This document shows, piece after piece, positions 52,413-61,859 of a stretch of DNA of 64,000 bases. The DNA is from Polynucleobacter sp. AM-7D1. Its GTDB lineage: Bacteria > Pseudomonadota > Gammaproteobacteria > Burkholderiales > Burkholderiaceae. The stretch's first letter is position 1. Each line of letters starts with the position of its first letter. The DNA lies in NCBI RefSeq assembly GCF_018688455.1, contig NZ_CP061319.1:1302001-1366000 (forward strand). The letters are read 5' to 3'. A program made the position numbers and the translations under genes. The notes under the pieces were generated by a model. It searched no databases. It saw nothing but the letters and a program-made list of their open reading frames with translations, and had not been told where the DNA came from.

Positions 52413-54908
52413 TTAAAAGGGTTCGTACCCACCAGAAGAGTAGCCAACCGACCCCATCGCCAAGTTATCAAACTTGGTGTATGGGCCCTGCCAACTTAAG
52501 CGCACAGTACCAATTGGTCCATTACGCTGCTTACCAATAATGATCTCTGCCATGCCTTTATCAGTTGTCGTATCTGGGTGATAAACCTCATCACGATAGA
52601 TAAACATAATTAAGTCGGCATCTTGCTCGATCGCGCCTGACTCTCGTAAGTCTGACATGATTGGACGCTTGTTCGGGCGTTGCTCAAGACCACGGTTGAG
52701 CTGTGATAAAGCAACTACTGGGCACTGTAATTCCTTGGCGAGCGACTTAAGAGAACGAGAGATTTCTGAAATCTCTGTTGCACGGTTCTCAGATCCGGAT
52801 CCACTCATCAACTGTAAGTAATCAATCACCACAAGACCAAGCGTTCCGCCAAAGTTACGAGCAATACGACGTGCACGTGCACGCAACTCTAAGCTAGAAA
52901 GAGCGCCAGTCTCATCAATCAAAATTTGGGTATTACTTAAACGGGCAATCGCGTCGGTCACACGTGGCCACTCATCATCCTGTAATTTACCGGTACGCAT
53001 ACGACCTTGATCTACGCGCCCAACTGAACCCAGCAAACGAGCCGCTAATTGCTCACCCGACATCTCCATTGAGAACACCACAACAGGCAAGCCTTCAGCT
53101 AATGCAACGTTCTCAGCAATATTGAGCGCAAAAGCGGTGTTATGTGTCACTACGTAATCATTAGTGACATAGGTTCTATCTGGATGACTAACTGAGATAC
53201 ATTGCGCCTCGGACACTCTAGATGGCTCGATACTCTTAAAGGTAAGTCTGCGCCGGCGATCCCAAGTTGATCTGAGTCTTTCTTTCTTTTCAGGCAAAGT
53301 GAATGCTTGAAATCCAGGGCCAAAACTCATATTTAGAACATAAGATAGGCGTCCCTGCTTCTTCTCACCTTTATAGGTATAGCTTGTTTGCTGATGAGCA
53401 ATTGAGCAAAAACCACCCAATGACCTGGCTAACAATGCAACATCTTCTGACAATTGCTGACTAGCTGTACAAAAACGAATAGAGCCCCACTTCTCAATCC
53501 AGCCATCAGTGTCCATCAGACCTTGAAAGAGTGCGAGGCGAGAGGTCTTATTTGCCTCAAGGTAAGTAGCGGGAATATATTTATCAAAACTTCCGCAACC
53601 AAGAACACCTAAGTCTTGTAGTGCAGCACGGAAATAATTTGTTGGCACAGATTGACGCTGGCCATTGGCAGCAATTCTGGTTTTGGAGACTAATCTCCAG
53701 TCATATGCATTTGCATGGACTAACTCCATCTCATAGCCGGCTAGTGCATTCATACGCTCAATCAACTCAGGAGATTTAGTCGAGAACATCACGCTACCGT
53801 GAGACAAAGCTAAAGTCCCATCACCGAGTAATGCACCCAAAACCCAAGGATTAATTGGCAGTGCATTTGAGTGACCAAAATCACCGGAGACAGGATCGAT
53901 CCACAGACGATTCTTGTATCGCACACAAGAAAGCATTTCCATCAAACGCGCAGTATTAATGACTTTTGGCGCACCCCAATCGCGATACATAACACGCCAT
54001 AGATGCTCATCGCAGCACTCAGCTTCACGACCGTCAGAAAAAGTGACTTTGTAGATCTGTTTAATGCCTTGAGGATAAATGCCAGTAACCATCGAATGCT
54101 GACCATCCACCGAAGCTAGGCGATCACCGAAACGCAAATCGCCCATCGACTTCCAACCCTCAACCGTTTTTACTTTTGCATCTAGCGGCTGCGCCTTACC
54201 CATCGACGGTCTGCCAGCAACAATGACTAAGTCACCTTTTTGAAGGCCGCTGGTTTGCTTGTCCAAATCAATAAAGCCAGTTGCAATACCGGTGATGTCG
54301 CTACCGCCTTGGCGGTTGTAGAGCTCATCAATACGAGCGACAACGGTTTTAAGTAATGGCTCAATTTCGAGGTAATCAGCCTTACGACTACCCTCTTCAC
54401 CAATTTGCAAAATACGTGATTCCGCTTCATCCAAAAGTGTTCTCACAGAACGACCCTCAGGAACAAATGCAGAGTTCACAATGTTGTCAGAAACTTCAAT
54501 TAGGCGACGCAGAATGCTGCGGTCACGAACAATGTCGGCATAGCCTTTGATGTTCGCTGCACTTGGAGTGCTTTGCGCTAATGAATTGAGGTAATCAATT
54601 CCAACCAAATCACCACCCTGTTCAGACTTAACAGCTTCATGAACAGTAATGACGTCAGCAGGATGATTGTCGCCAACTAAACGCTGAATGACTTTATAGA
54701 TCAGAGCATGTTCAGGGCGATAGAAATCTTTATCAGTTAACACGCCACCTAGGCGATCCCAGGCTGTGTTATCGATCAGTAGACCGCCGAGCAAAGATTG
54801 CTCGGCTTCTACAGAATGCGGCGGTACTTTTAAGGCCTGCAAGGCTGCATCCCCAGAACCCATCATGCCAGGATTGGACATCAGGGAGCGTGAGCGGGAT
54901 TCAGCCAT
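52413..54908 (-). CDS. dnaB: Replicative DNA helicase DnaB carrying an intein in its P-loop
   Basis: An 831-residue precursor. The N-terminal DnaB domain (1-170) and the linker precede the RecA-like motor. The Walker A motif GRPSMGKT is interrupted after Lys238: residues 239-590 are an intein, and Thr591 continues TAFALNIAENVALAEG. Downstream motor motifs such as VIDYLQLMSG and DLRESGAIEQDADLI are intact. Joining the exteins gives 479 residues, about the normal DnaB size, so the helicase must depend on splicing for ATPase activity. It follows rplI in the rpsF-priB-rpsR-rplI-dnaB run. Confidence 0.95.
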   Translation of the reverse strand: MAESRSRSLMSNPGMMGSGDAALQALKVPPHSVEAEQSLLGGLLIDNTAWDRLGGVLTDKDFYRPEHALIYKVIQRLVGDNHPADVITVHEAVKSEQGGDLVGIDYLNSLAQSTPSAANIKGYADIVRDRSILRRLIEVSDNIVNSAFVPEGRSVRTLLDEAESRILQIGEEGSRKADYLEIEPLLKTVVARIDELYNRQGGSDITGIATGFIDLDKQTSGLQKGDLVIVAGRPSMGKAQPLDAKVKTVEGWKSMGDLRFGDRLASVDGQHSMVTGIYPQGIKQIYKVTFSDGREAECCDEHLWRVMYRDWGAPKVINTARLMEMLSCVRYKNRLWIDPVSGDFGHSNALPINPWVLGALLGDGTLALSHGSVMFSTKSPELIERMNALAGYEMELVHANAYDWRLVSKTRIAANGQRQSVPTNYFRAALQDLGVLGCGSFDKYIPATYLEANKTSRLALFQGLMDTDGWIEKWGSIRFCTASQQLSEDVALLARSLGGFCSIAHQQTSYTYKGEKKQGRLSYVLNMSFGPGFQAFTLPEKKERLRSTWDRRRRLTFKSIEPSRVSEAQCISVSHPDRTYVTNDYVVTHNTAFALNIAENVALAEGLPVVVFSMEMSGEQLAARLLGSVGRVDQGRMRTGKLQDDEWPRVTDAIARLSNTQILIDETGALSSLELRARARRIARNFGGTLGLVVIDYLQLMSGSGSENRATEISEISRSLKSLAKELQCPVVALSQLNRGLEQRPNKRPIMSDLRESGAIEQDADLIMFIYRDEVYHPDTTTDKGMAEIIIGKQRNGPIGTVRLSWQGPYTKFDNLAMGSVGYSSGGYEPF
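53139..54194 (-). mobile_element. Intein with LAGLIDADG homing endonuclease, class 3 type, inserted at DnaB GK|T
   Basis: 352 residues, from Ala1 to Asn352. It begins AQPLDAKVKTVEGWKSMGD (block A) with Ala in place of the usual Cys/Ser. Block B has CCDEHLW, with His64 and Trp66. Block F has AQCISV (Cys332) and block G ends VVTHN with Thr350 and Asn352; the +1 extein residue is Thr. The Trp/Cys/Thr set is the mark of class 3 inteins, which use the block F Cys as first nucleophile. The centre carries two LAGLIDADG motifs (VLGALLGDGT at 118-127, LFQGLMDTDG at 222-231), so the endonuclease looks intact. Confidence 0.93.
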
Positions 54909-54932
54909 GAGGCTAACTTACAGATCTAAAAC

Positions 54933-55385
54933 TTACGCTTGCTCGCCAACTACACGGATAGTGATGTCAGCCACTACATCGGTATGAACAGCTACCGCTA
55001 CAGGGTGATCACCAACCATCTTCAACGGACCAGTAGGCATGCGTACAGAAGCTTTTTCAATTGCAAAGCCTTTGGCTTTCAATGCATCAGCGATGTCATG
55101 GTTGGTTACAGAACCAAACAAGCGACCGTCAACACCAGCTTTTTGACCGATTTCGAGAACCAAATCTTTGAGCTTTGCGCCAACTGCTTCAGCAGCAACC
55201 AATTTCTCGGCAGCTAATTTTTCCAACTCAGCACGACGTACTGCAAAGTCAGCAATTGCTGTTTCAGTTGCACGACGAGCTTTACGTTGAGGGATCAGGA
55301 AATTACGAGCGTAACCGTCTTTAACACGAACGATGTCACCGAGGTTGCCCAGGTTAATTACTTTTTCTAAAAGAATGATTTGCAT
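54933..55385 (-). CDS. rplI: 50S ribosomal protein L9
   Basis: A 150-residue L9 starting [19 protein letters not shown], the conserved N-terminal domain, with a long helix and a C-terminal domain ending near [14 protein letters not shown] precedes ATG 55385; the frame extends upstream but that part is not L9. It binds the L1 stalk base of 23S rRNA. Confidence 0.97.
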   Translation of the reverse strand: MQIILLEKVINLGNLGDIVRVKDGYARNFLIPQRKARRATETAIADFAVRRAELEKLAAEKLVAAEAVGAKLKDLVLEIGQKAGVDGRLFGSVTNHDIADALKAKGFAIEKASVRMPTGPLKMVGDHPVAVAVHTDVVADITIRVVGEQA

Positions 55386-55398
55386 TGAGGGCTCCCAA

Positions 55399-55671
55399 TT
55401 ATTTCTTGTGTTGATCGGAGAATGGCAACAAAGCCAAATAACGAGCACGCTTGATAGCAGTGTCTAACTGACGCTGATATTTCGCTTTTGTGCCTGTCAA
55501 ACGTGCAGGAGTGATCTTGGCGTTTTCGCCAATGAAGTCCTTCAATGTGTCTACATCTTTGTAGTCAATCTGCTCTACGCCAGCAACAGTGAAACGGCAA
55601 TAACGCTTACGCTTGAACAATGGGTTCTGAGCTGGTTTCTTTTTGAAATCGGGTTTCTTTCCAAACGCCAT
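55399..55671 (-). CDS. rpsR: 30S ribosomal protein S18
   Basis: A 90-residue S18: [23 protein letters not shown] and [28 protein letters not shown] are all conserved. It pairs with S6 on the 30S platform. It lies 13 bases before rplI. Confidence 0.97.
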   Translation of the reverse strand: MAFGKKPDFKKKPAQNPLFKRKRYCRFTVAGVEQIDYKDVDTLKDFIGENAKITPARLTGTKAKYQRQLDTAIKRARYLALLPFSDQHKK

Positions 55672-55684
55672 GATGATTTCCTCT

Positions 55685-55978
55685 TTAATTTTTCAATTGA
55701 ATATGGGTAATGTGGAAAACAAGTCTTTGATTACGTAGAGTCTTGGGTGCTAAGAATCCCTCAAACACTGCCTCGGCTCCTAAATCCATTTGCTCTAAGC
55801 CCTTTTGTATCGGACCAATTGCGATGGCTTCAACACTCATCTGAATTTTCCTTGCACTTCCTACCTCGCTTACCTCGCCGCTATGTTCTAGCTGGCAATG
55901 CATCACAGGTATTCCTGCTGGTGTAAATCGAATTGCGTCTTTAGATACCAAGAATGCAGTTAGGGTGAAATGATTCAA
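55685..55978 (-). CDS. priB: Primosomal replication protein N
   Basis: A 97-residue single-domain OB-fold protein between rpsF and rpsR, the conserved position of priB in beta- and gammaproteobacteria. It helps PriA reload DnaB at stalled forks. The start is TTG 55978 with GGAG upstream. [19 protein letters not shown] matches the PriB/SSB fold. Confidence 0.88.
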   Translation of the reverse strand: MNHFTLTAFLVSKDAIRFTPAGIPVMHCQLEHSGEVSEVGSARKIQMSVEAIAIGPIQKGLEQMDLGAEAVFEGFLAPKTLRNQRLVFHITHIQLKN

Positions 55979-56037
55979 CGCCGCTCCGTCACTCTGATAC
56001 GTTTTCTAGTCTCTGTATTCCTCTTCAAATTTCTAAC

Positions 56038-56412
56038 TTAAACCGCTGCTACAGGAGCGTCGGATTGAGCTGATTTGCGCGCTTCTTCACGTTGCACTTC
56101 TTTCATCATGATGGAAGGCTCAGTTTCAGCTTTCTTAGTCTTGATGATGAGGTGACGCAAAACAGCATCGTTAAATTTGAATGCGTGCTCGAGCTCGTCC
56201 AGAGTTTTCTGGTCGCACTCAATGTTCATACAAACGTAATGGGCTTTAGCAAGTTTGTCGATCATGTAAGCCATCTGACGACGACCCCAATCTTCCATAC
56301 GATGAATTTTGCCGCCAGCAGCAGCTAAAGTCGCTTTGTAGCGATCGATCATCGCAGGCACTTGCTCGCTTTGGTCCGGATGGACGATAAAGACGATTTC
56401 ATAATGACGCAT
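56038..56412 (-). CDS. rpsF: 30S ribosomal protein S6
   Basis: A 124-residue S6 starting [19 protein letters not shown], with [14 protein letters not shown] and [10 protein letters not shown] conserved and a charged Ala-rich tail. AAGGAG precedes the ATG. It is the first gene of the run ending in dnaB. Confidence 0.96.
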   Translation of the reverse strand: MRHYEIVFIVHPDQSEQVPAMIDRYKATLAAAGGKIHRMEDWGRRQMAYMIDKLAKAHYVCMNIECDQKTLDELEHAFKFNDAVLRHLIIKTKKAETEPSIMMKEVQREEARKSAQSDAPVAAV

Positions 56413-56441
56413 CTAACACTCCTTAAGGATAAAGTCACCTG

Positions 56442-56480
56442 GGCGTCTTGCTAACTTCCGATGGTTTTAAAGTTAGCGCC
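56442..56480 (-). promoter_or_regulatory. Hairpin in the rpsF leader, candidate S6:S18 autoregulatory element
   Basis: In the mRNA sense GGCG-CTAACTT, a 12-base loop, then AAGTTAG, a CAAGA bulge and CGCC. It stands about 30 bases before the rpsF ATG. Leaders of rpsF in many bacteria carry an S6:S18-binding structure. I could not confirm the conserved CCG-containing bulge, so this is a structural candidate only. Confidence 0.4.
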
Positions 56481-56546
56481 AGTGTGACAAGGTAGTAACA
56501 AATTGTAGGTAAAACTAACTACGGGTATTTACAGCTTTTTGAGTCC

Positions 56547-57623
56547 TTACCTAATCTCAGGTAAGTCCGCTATTCTAGCAAAAAAATCCTGCCAAGTCAG
56601 GGGTTTACCGGCTTTATTTGCCTGCTTTGCAGCATTTAAAGCTAATTGCAGGCCAATTCTGGCTCTGGGTGCAGTAAGACAGCCTGAGGGTCTGCATCCA
56701 AAGGGATCTTTTTCAGGAATATTGGGCAAAGTAGCGCCAGCACCTGTTCTAGTTGTTCTCACCAAGGCAATGCCTTGAGCCATAGCCTGATCCAAAGGCT
56801 TCAACCAGTCATCATGAAAGCCACCATGCCCCGTACCAGCAATTACAAAGCCCTGAACAGGGCTACTCAACCACTGGGTGATTGTTTCAGGGCGTGCACC
56901 TGCATGACTAGTCAAGATTTCAACCCAAGGCCACTCGCCCTCTTGCGGAATCGGTAAATCTTCATTCCAGGCCGCCTGGACTGCTTTTACACCAGATAAC
57001 CAGGATGGATTAATCAATCCCACTGAGCTTGATGGCGCGTTTTGCAAGGGGGCATTCAGGGCAGTAGCGTGGCGCTTAGCCAAATCGATGGCCATACATC
57101 CACGCCCATCCATCACCGCGTAGATGCCACCTGGGCAGTTATCAATCGATGTTGAGGCCCAGCGCAAGGCGTCAAGCAAATTGGAAGGGCCATCGGCTCC
57201 AGGCGCATTACTTGGGAGCATTGCCCCAGTCAGAATAACCCTCTTAGACTGAGTATGAGCTAACTTTCCACAGGTCGCCTGCAAAAATAAGCCCGTTTCC
57301 TCCATCGTATCGGTGCCATGGGTAATCACAATCCCCTGCACAGCAGCATCAAGTAAAGCATTCTTGACGGCAAGTCCGAGGCTAGTGAGGTGGGCGTCAG
57401 TCAAATTACGACTATTGATATTGGCTACCTGACGCGATACCAGCTTGACACCCTCAGGTACGACTGACTGAACATGTGCCACCAATGCATCTACCCCCAC
57501 TTGGCCCGCTTGATATTGAAGAGGGTTTTCTTCAGGGTTCGGTGCAAGACCTGCAATAGTGCCACCCATACCCAAGATCAGGAGATGGGGTGTATTTTCA
57601 GAAACGTTCGAAATTGAGCTCAT
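56547..57623 (-). CDS. L-asparaginase
   Basis: A 358-residue type I/II asparaginase. GMGGTIAG near residue 20 carries the nucleophilic Thr, and ITHGTDTMEETG carries the second Thr-Asp pair. No signal peptide is seen with the chosen ATG 57623 (GGAG just before it), suggesting a cytoplasmic enzyme; the frame is open upstream into the lexA promoter region. It turns asparagine into aspartate and ammonia. Confidence 0.9.
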   Translation of the reverse strand: MSSISNVSENTPHLLILGMGGTIAGLAPNPEENPLQYQAGQVGVDALVAHVQSVVPEGVKLVSRQVANINSRNLTDAHLTSLGLAVKNALLDAAVQGIVITHGTDTMEETGLFLQATCGKLAHTQSKRVILTGAMLPSNAPGADGPSNLLDALRWASTSIDNCPGGIYAVMDGRGCMAIDLAKRHATALNAPLQNAPSSSVGLINPSWLSGVKAVQAAWNEDLPIPQEGEWPWVEILTSHAGARPETITQWLSSPVQGFVIAGTGHGGFHDDWLKPLDQAMAQGIALVRTTRTGAGATLPNIPEKDPFGCRPSGCLTAPRARIGLQLALNAAKQANKAGKPLTWQDFFARIADLPEIR

Positions 57624-57649
57624 TTCTCCATTATCCGCCTCAAAATAGC

Positions 57650-57685
57650 TTGAATATTCAAAAAGTGCTGTATACAATCCCAGTA
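57650..57685 (+). promoter_or_regulatory. lexA promoter with SOS box over the -10 and transcript start at the ATG
   Basis: TTGAAT (57650-57655), a 17-bp spacer, TACAAT (57673-57678). Seven bases on is the A of the lexA ATG (57685), so the mRNA is predicted leaderless. CTGTATACAATCCCAG (57668-57683) is a LexA box with one mismatch to CTGT-N8-ACAG; it covers the -10, as needed for autorepression. Confidence 0.82.
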
Positions 57686-58404
57686 TGGACATAAATACAG
57701 TCGATTTTCCGGAGGAGCTGACTGCCCTCCCCAAACTCACCTCACGTCAAAGTGAGATTTTGGAATTGATAACCAAGGCCATCGATGAAAGTGGCTCGCC
57801 ACCAACTCGTGCGGAAATTGCAGCGCAACTCGGCTTTGCATCTGCGAACGCCGCTGAAGAACACTTACGCGCATTGGCAAAAAAAGGATATATCGAACTG
57901 ACGCCTGGAACTTCGCGCGGCATTCGTATTGCACAGCGTTTTAACCAGACTCACAATCCAAATAAATATCGTCAGATGTCTTTGCCTTCTGGCGCACTTC
58001 AGCAACTCACACTGCCACTTATTGGTCGCGTTGCCGCAGGCTCTCCAATCACCGCTATCGAGCATATTGAGAAGCAAGTACCGATTGATCCAAGCTTATT
58101 TAGCAAGGGTGCTGATTACCTATTGAAAGTAGTTGGCATGAGTATGCGCGATGCTGGCATTTTGGATGGCGACTATCTTGCCGTAAGAAAAACTTCTGAA
58201 GTTCGCAATGGCGATATCGTGGTAGCTCGCCTAGATGATGAAGTTACTGTGAAGCGTTGGAATCAAAAGAAAACCGCAGATGGCATGGTGATCGAATTAC
58301 AAGCCGAGAACCCAGACTTCAAAAATATTTTGGTAGATCGACGTCAACCGAACTTCGCTGTAGAAGGCCAGGCTGTTGGGCTCATTAGGGCTGGCGGACT
58401 CTAA
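57685..58404 (+). CDS. lexA: SOS response repressor LexA
   Basis: A 239-residue LexA: winged helix (about 17-85, with [23 protein letters not shown]), cleavage site Ala118-Gly119 (RVAAGSP), catalytic Ser153 (VGMSMRD) and Lys190 (VTVKRW). An extra 15 or so residues precede the usual LTxRQ start. It represses SOS genes until RecA triggers self-cleavage. It is divergent from the asparaginase gene. Confidence 0.97.
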   Translation: MDINTVDFPEELTALPKLTSRQSEILELITKAIDESGSPPTRAEIAAQLGFASANAAEEHLRALAKKGYIELTPGTSRGIRIAQRFNQTHNPNKYRQMSLPSGALQQLTLPLIGRVAAGSPITAIEHIEKQVPIDPSLFSKGADYLLKVVGMSMRDAGILDGDYLAVRKTSEVRNGDIVVARLDDEVTVKRWNQKKTADGMVIELQAENPDFKNILVDRRQPNFAVEGQAVGLIRAGGL

Positions 58405-58421
58405 TCCCAGACCTTTAAAGC

Positions 58422-58446
58422 AAAAGGCCTCGTGTAGAGGCCTTTT
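58422..58446 (+). terminator. Terminator after lexA
   Basis: AAAAGGCCTC (58422-58431), loop GTGTA, GAGGCCTTTT (58437-58446) with one further T. Strong rho-independent terminator. Confidence 0.92.
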
Positions 58447-58498
58447 TCAATTGCAGCAGTGACAGGTCACCACCTGCTGTTTACTTCTTTTTTATTCT

Positions 58499-58960
58499 TT
58501 ACTTTTTACTTGGCGCAACTACGTTTGCATTCTTAGGGGATGCGGTAATAGTAATGATGGTCTTTGGACCGGTGAATGGGCCTTCATTTAATTCTACGGT
58601 GGATGTGCGATCGCCTTTAGTAAAAACTAAAATACTGGTTTTTGATTTCACGGCACTCACAGTAGTCCAACCAGCTCTTGGATATTCAGCCTGAAAGAAA
58701 GCGTAAATATCTGTTGGAGTTTGTACTCCAGATAAAACGACTCGCCCTACCCAATTATCACCACGACCAATGATTAAAGAATCTGAGCCAATAATTTTTG
58801 ATGCCGCAGGCAATGGCATATCACCCAAGAGTTGCGACTGAATTTCTTGTACTTCGCTAGGCGTGCCTGTTGGAGAATCCCCTGAAGAGGCGCAGGCCGC
58901 CAAGAGTGCAGCTAGCACTAATGCTGAGGTGATTTTTAGGAATCGTTTCAGTTGGATCAT
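58499..58960 (-). CDS. Putative lipoprotein, unknown function
   Basis: A 153-residue protein with a signal peptide ending in LLAACASSG, a lipobox placing Cys22 or 23 as the lipidated residue. The rest is beta-rich with a central PRAGWTTVSAVKSKTSILVFTKGDRTSTVEL segment and a Lys-ending tail. I do not recognise the family. It is followed by lexA's convergent terminator. Confidence 0.7.
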   Translation of the reverse strand: MIQLKRFLKITSALVLAALLAACASSGDSPTGTPSEVQEIQSQLLGDMPLPAASKIIGSDSLIIGRGDNWVGRVVLSGVQTPTDIYAFFQAEYPRAGWTTVSAVKSKTSILVFTKGDRTSTVELNEGPFTGPKTIITITASPKNANVVAPSKK

Positions 58961-58990
58961 GTGCTTGCCCTGGTAATCAATCTACATTAC

Positions 58991-59064
58991 TGGAGGCGCG
59001 TGAGGGAATCGAACCCCCGTACGAAGCTTTGCAGGCTCCTGCCTAACCACTCGGCCAACGCGCC
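58991..59064 (-). tRNA. tRNA-Cys (anticodon GCA), CCA encoded
   Basis: On the minus strand GGCGCGT pairs with ACGCGCC as the acceptor stem; the anticodon arm is GGAGC-CTGCAAA-GCTTC, giving GCA. The T arm GGGGG-TTCGATT-CCCTC and a templated TCCA end are present. 74 bases. Confidence 0.96.
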
Positions 59065-59077
59065 ATATGCTTGAATC

Positions 59078-59106
59078 AAAAATGGGAAGCTTTTGAGGGC
59101 TTCCCA
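59078..59106 (-). terminator. Hairpin with T-run between tRNA-Gly and tRNA-Cys
   Basis: On the minus strand TGGGAAGC, an eight-base loop, GCTTCCCA, then TTTTT. It lies eight bases after tRNA-Gly and 14 before tRNA-Cys. It could end the tRNA-Gly transcript or serve as a processing signal. Confidence 0.6.
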
Positions 59107-59113
59107 TCGAACT

Positions 59114-59189
59114 TGGAGCGGGAAAGGAGGTTCGAACTCCCGACCTATACCTTGGCAAGGTATCGCTCTACCAGCTGAGCTATTCCCGC
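59114..59189 (-). tRNA. tRNA-Gly (anticodon GCC), CCA encoded
   Basis: On the minus strand GCGGGAA pairs with TTCCCGC; the anticodon loop TTGCCAA gives GCC. The D arm GCTCAGCTGGTAGAGC and T arm GGGAG-TTCGAAC-CTCCT are canonical, and TCCA is templated. 76 bases. Confidence 0.97.
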
Positions 59190-59306
59190 ATAACAGGGCA
59201 GTAGTTTAACAAACAATTTGGGGGAACGCATTATTTCTGAGTTAGACCAAAAACTGACAGTCATTCTGTTTGCACCAAACCCTTATCAGCACTGGGTTTG
59301 TGGACT

Positions 59307-59882
59307 TTATTTGACCTTCTCTACCAATTGAGGCAACGCTTTTTTCATGTAATAGAACATCGACCAAAGCGTTAAAAAGGATGCGATCCAGATTAACCAT
59401 GTTCCTACTTGTGCGCAATTAAGCCACCCAAACAAAGTGTCGTTTAGCAATAAAAATGGAATAGCTACAAGTTGAGCTGTTGTTTTTAACTTGCCGACCA
59501 TGTGTACAGCAACACTTTTTCCAGCACCCAGGAGTGCCATCCACTCTCTCAGTGCAGAGATAGTAATTTCGCGACCAATAATGATTAATGCTACCCAAAC
59601 TTGGACGCGATCCATATTCAGCAAAACGAGTAATGAGGCGGCAACAATTAATTTATCTGCTACTGGGTCTAAGAATTGACCAAACGCAGACTCTTGTTTC
59701 ATTTTGCGAGCCAAGAAACCGTCCAGCCAGTCAGTCACTGCCGCAAACACAAAAATAATGGTGGCAGTCAGATTCTGCTCAAAGGGAGTAAGCCAGTTAC
59801 TGGGCAAATAAAACACTGCAACCACAAGTGGAATTGCGGCTACGCGCAACCAGGTTAGGGCAATAGGCAGATTAAATGGCAT
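59307..59882 (-). CDS. pgsA: CDP-diacylglycerol-glycerol-3-phosphate 3-phosphatidyltransferase
   Basis: A 191-residue membrane enzyme making phosphatidylglycerophosphate. The CDP-alcohol phosphotransferase motif is DWLDGFLARKMKQ...GQFLDPVADKL (D-G-x2-A-R...G...D-x3-D), with about five helices. It lies 36 bases after uvrC, a common pairing, with the tRNA genes downstream. Confidence 0.94.
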   Translation of the reverse strand: MPFNLPIALTWLRVAAIPLVVAVFYLPSNWLTPFEQNLTATIIFVFAAVTDWLDGFLARKMKQESAFGQFLDPVADKLIVAASLLVLLNMDRVQVWVALIIIGREITISALREWMALLGAGKSVAVHMVGKLKTTAQLVAIPFLLLNDTLFGWLNCAQVGTWLIWIASFLTLWSMFYYMKKALPQLVEKVK

Positions 59883-59918
59883 GGCTCAAGCATAAACCAA
59901 TGTGGATGTGCTGGGCAA

Positions 59919-61859
59919 TCAATGGAGCTGCCTGTAGATTTGCTCAGCCAATGCTGTAGATATTCCCTCAACGCTGGAAAGCTCTTCAATAGAAGCGTTC
60001 GAAACGCCGCGTAGTCCACCGAATCGAGCCAGTAATTTTTGACGGCGTTTTGCGCCAATTCCTTCAATCTCTTCCAGCTGAGAAACCGTTCTGGCTTTTG
60101 CCCGTTTTGCACGCATACCCGTAATCGCAAAGCGATGCGCCTCATCCCGGATTTGCGCTACCAACAATAAGGCTGCGCTATCAATACCAAGTTCGAGCGA
60201 CTTACGTCCATCTGCAAAGATCAGAGTCTCAAGACCCACCTTACGCCCCTCACCTTTAGCGACACCAACAATCAATCCAATATCCATGCCGAATTCAGAG
60301 AGAACTTGCCTTGCCATCTCAACCTGCCCCTTACCACCGTCAATCAAAATGACTTGCGGCATCTTCTCAACAGGAAGCTCTTGGAAGTTCGCATAACGGC
60401 GTTGCAAGACTTGACGCATCGCTGCATAGTCATCACCCGGAGTAATGTCATTGATATTAAAGCGGCGGTATTCACTAGGCTGCATTGCATTTTTGGAATA
60501 CACGACACAAGAAGCTTGCGTAGCCTCACCAGAAGTGTGGCTAATATCAAAACACTCAATGCGCAGTTGCTCAAGACTTTCTAATTCCAATGCCAATACA
60601 TCAGCCAATGCTCGTGCTCTTGCCAGTTGACCGCCCGTCTCTACCAAACGCTTTGCTATCGCAATCTTGGCATTACCTTCCGCCATGGCTAACCAATGCC
60701 GTCTCTGGCCCTGCGGCTGATGTAGGAAAGTAATACGCTTACCAGCTTGTGCATTGAGTAAATCATGCAAACCTTCCGGAGCCGTTTGCTCGGAAACATC
60801 TTCAGTACTCTCTTCCGGAGCCGCAATATCATCAAGCAACTTTCTCAAGGGGTGATTCAGAATCAGTACAGGCGGAATTAAATTAGTTGTCGCTTCACCA
60901 TCACCAGACTTCTCCTCCAGATAATGCTGAGCAATAAAGGCCTCGAGAATTTCAGCTGGTGGTGGCAACTCTCCAGACGTTGAACGCAAGCCCTTGGGAA
61001 AGTAGGCGCGATCACCTAAATGGCGCCCACCCCGAATCATTGCCAGATTGACGCAGACCACGCCCTCCATTTGAGCGACCGCAATCACATCAACATCACC
61101 TTCGCCATCGGCAACCGTATCCATAGATTGTTGTTGTAAGACGCTGGACAGATCTGCAATACGATCCCTTAGTACAGCAGCCATTTCAAATTCCATGGCA
61201 TCGCTATACGCATGCATTTTCTTTTCTAACTCAGAAAGTACGCGACCATGATCGCCCTCTAAAAAACGGGTTGCCTGAGCTACGTCCTGCCCATACTGCT
61301 CAACACTCAGACGTCCAACACAAGGTGCGCTACAGCGATGAATTTGATGCAGTAAACAAGGGCGACTACGGTTTTTAAATACAGAGTCTTCGCAGGTCCT
61401 TAGACGAAATACTTTCTGCAATATCTGTACGCTGTTGCGCACAGCCCATGAATTAGGGAATGGTCCGAAATAGTGATTCCGCTTATCCGTTTTACCGCGA
61501 TAAGAGGCTAAACGTGGAAACTGGTGCCCAGTCAACATCACATAGGGATAGGACTTATCATCTCGGAAGAGAATATTGAATGGAGGAGCGAGCTCCTTAA
61601 TCAGATTGTTCTCTAGAATGAGGGCTTCGGTTTCTGAGCGTGTTACTGTAGTTTCGTAGCGTGCAATTTTCCCAACCATCAGCTCTATGCGTGGTGAAAG
61701 TTGAGTGCGCTGGAAGTAACTAGATACACGCTTTTTGAGGTTGCGCGCTTTTCCGACATACAGAATATGTCCCGCTTCATCAAAAAAGCGATACACCCCC
61801 GGCAATCCGGGTAGCCGTTTAACATCCTGCTGAAGGGTTTCAAAAAGCGAATTGCTCAT
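59919..61859 (-). CDS. uvrC: Excinuclease ABC subunit C
   Basis: A 646-residue nuclease making both incisions in nucleotide excision repair. N-terminal GIY-YIG domain ([20 protein letters not shown]), UVR domain near residue 205, RNase-H-like domain in the second half with [10 protein letters not shown] and LIDGGKGQ, and C-terminal helix-hairpin-helix ([26 protein letters not shown]). Its ATG overlaps the divergent earP ATG. Confidence 0.96.
   Translation of the reverse strand: MSNSLFETLQQDVKRLPGLPGVYRFFDEAGHILYVGKARNLKKRVSSYFQRTQLSPRIELMVGKIARYETTVTRSETEALILENNLIKELAPPFNILFRDDKSYPYVMLTGHQFPRLASYRGKTDKRNHYFGPFPNSWAVRNSVQILQKVFRLRTCEDSVFKNRSRPCLLHQIHRCSAPCVGRLSVEQYGQDVAQATRFLEGDHGRVLSELEKKMHAYSDAMEFEMAAVLRDRIADLSSVLQQQSMDTVADGEGDVDVIAVAQMEGVVCVNLAMIRGGRHLGDRAYFPKGLRSTSGELPPPAEILEAFIAQHYLEEKSGDGEATTNLIPPVLILNHPLRKLLDDIAAPEESTEDVSEQTAPEGLHDLLNAQAGKRITFLHQPQGQRRHWLAMAEGNAKIAIAKRLVETGGQLARARALADVLALELESLEQLRIECFDISHTSGEATQASCVVYSKNAMQPSEYRRFNINDITPGDDYAAMRQVLQRRYANFQELPVEKMPQVILIDGGKGQVEMARQVLSEFGMDIGLIVGVAKGEGRKVGLETLIFADGRKSLELGIDSAALLLVAQIRDEAHRFAITGMRAKRAKARTVSQLEEIEGIGAKRRQKLLARFGGLRGVSNASIEELSSVEGISTALAEQIYRQLH

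Noticed and set aside
52413..54908. Possible two-gene or frameshifted dnaB because the protein is far longer than normal.
   Set aside because: The frame is continuous, and the extra 352 residues have all intein blocks with exact splice junctions.
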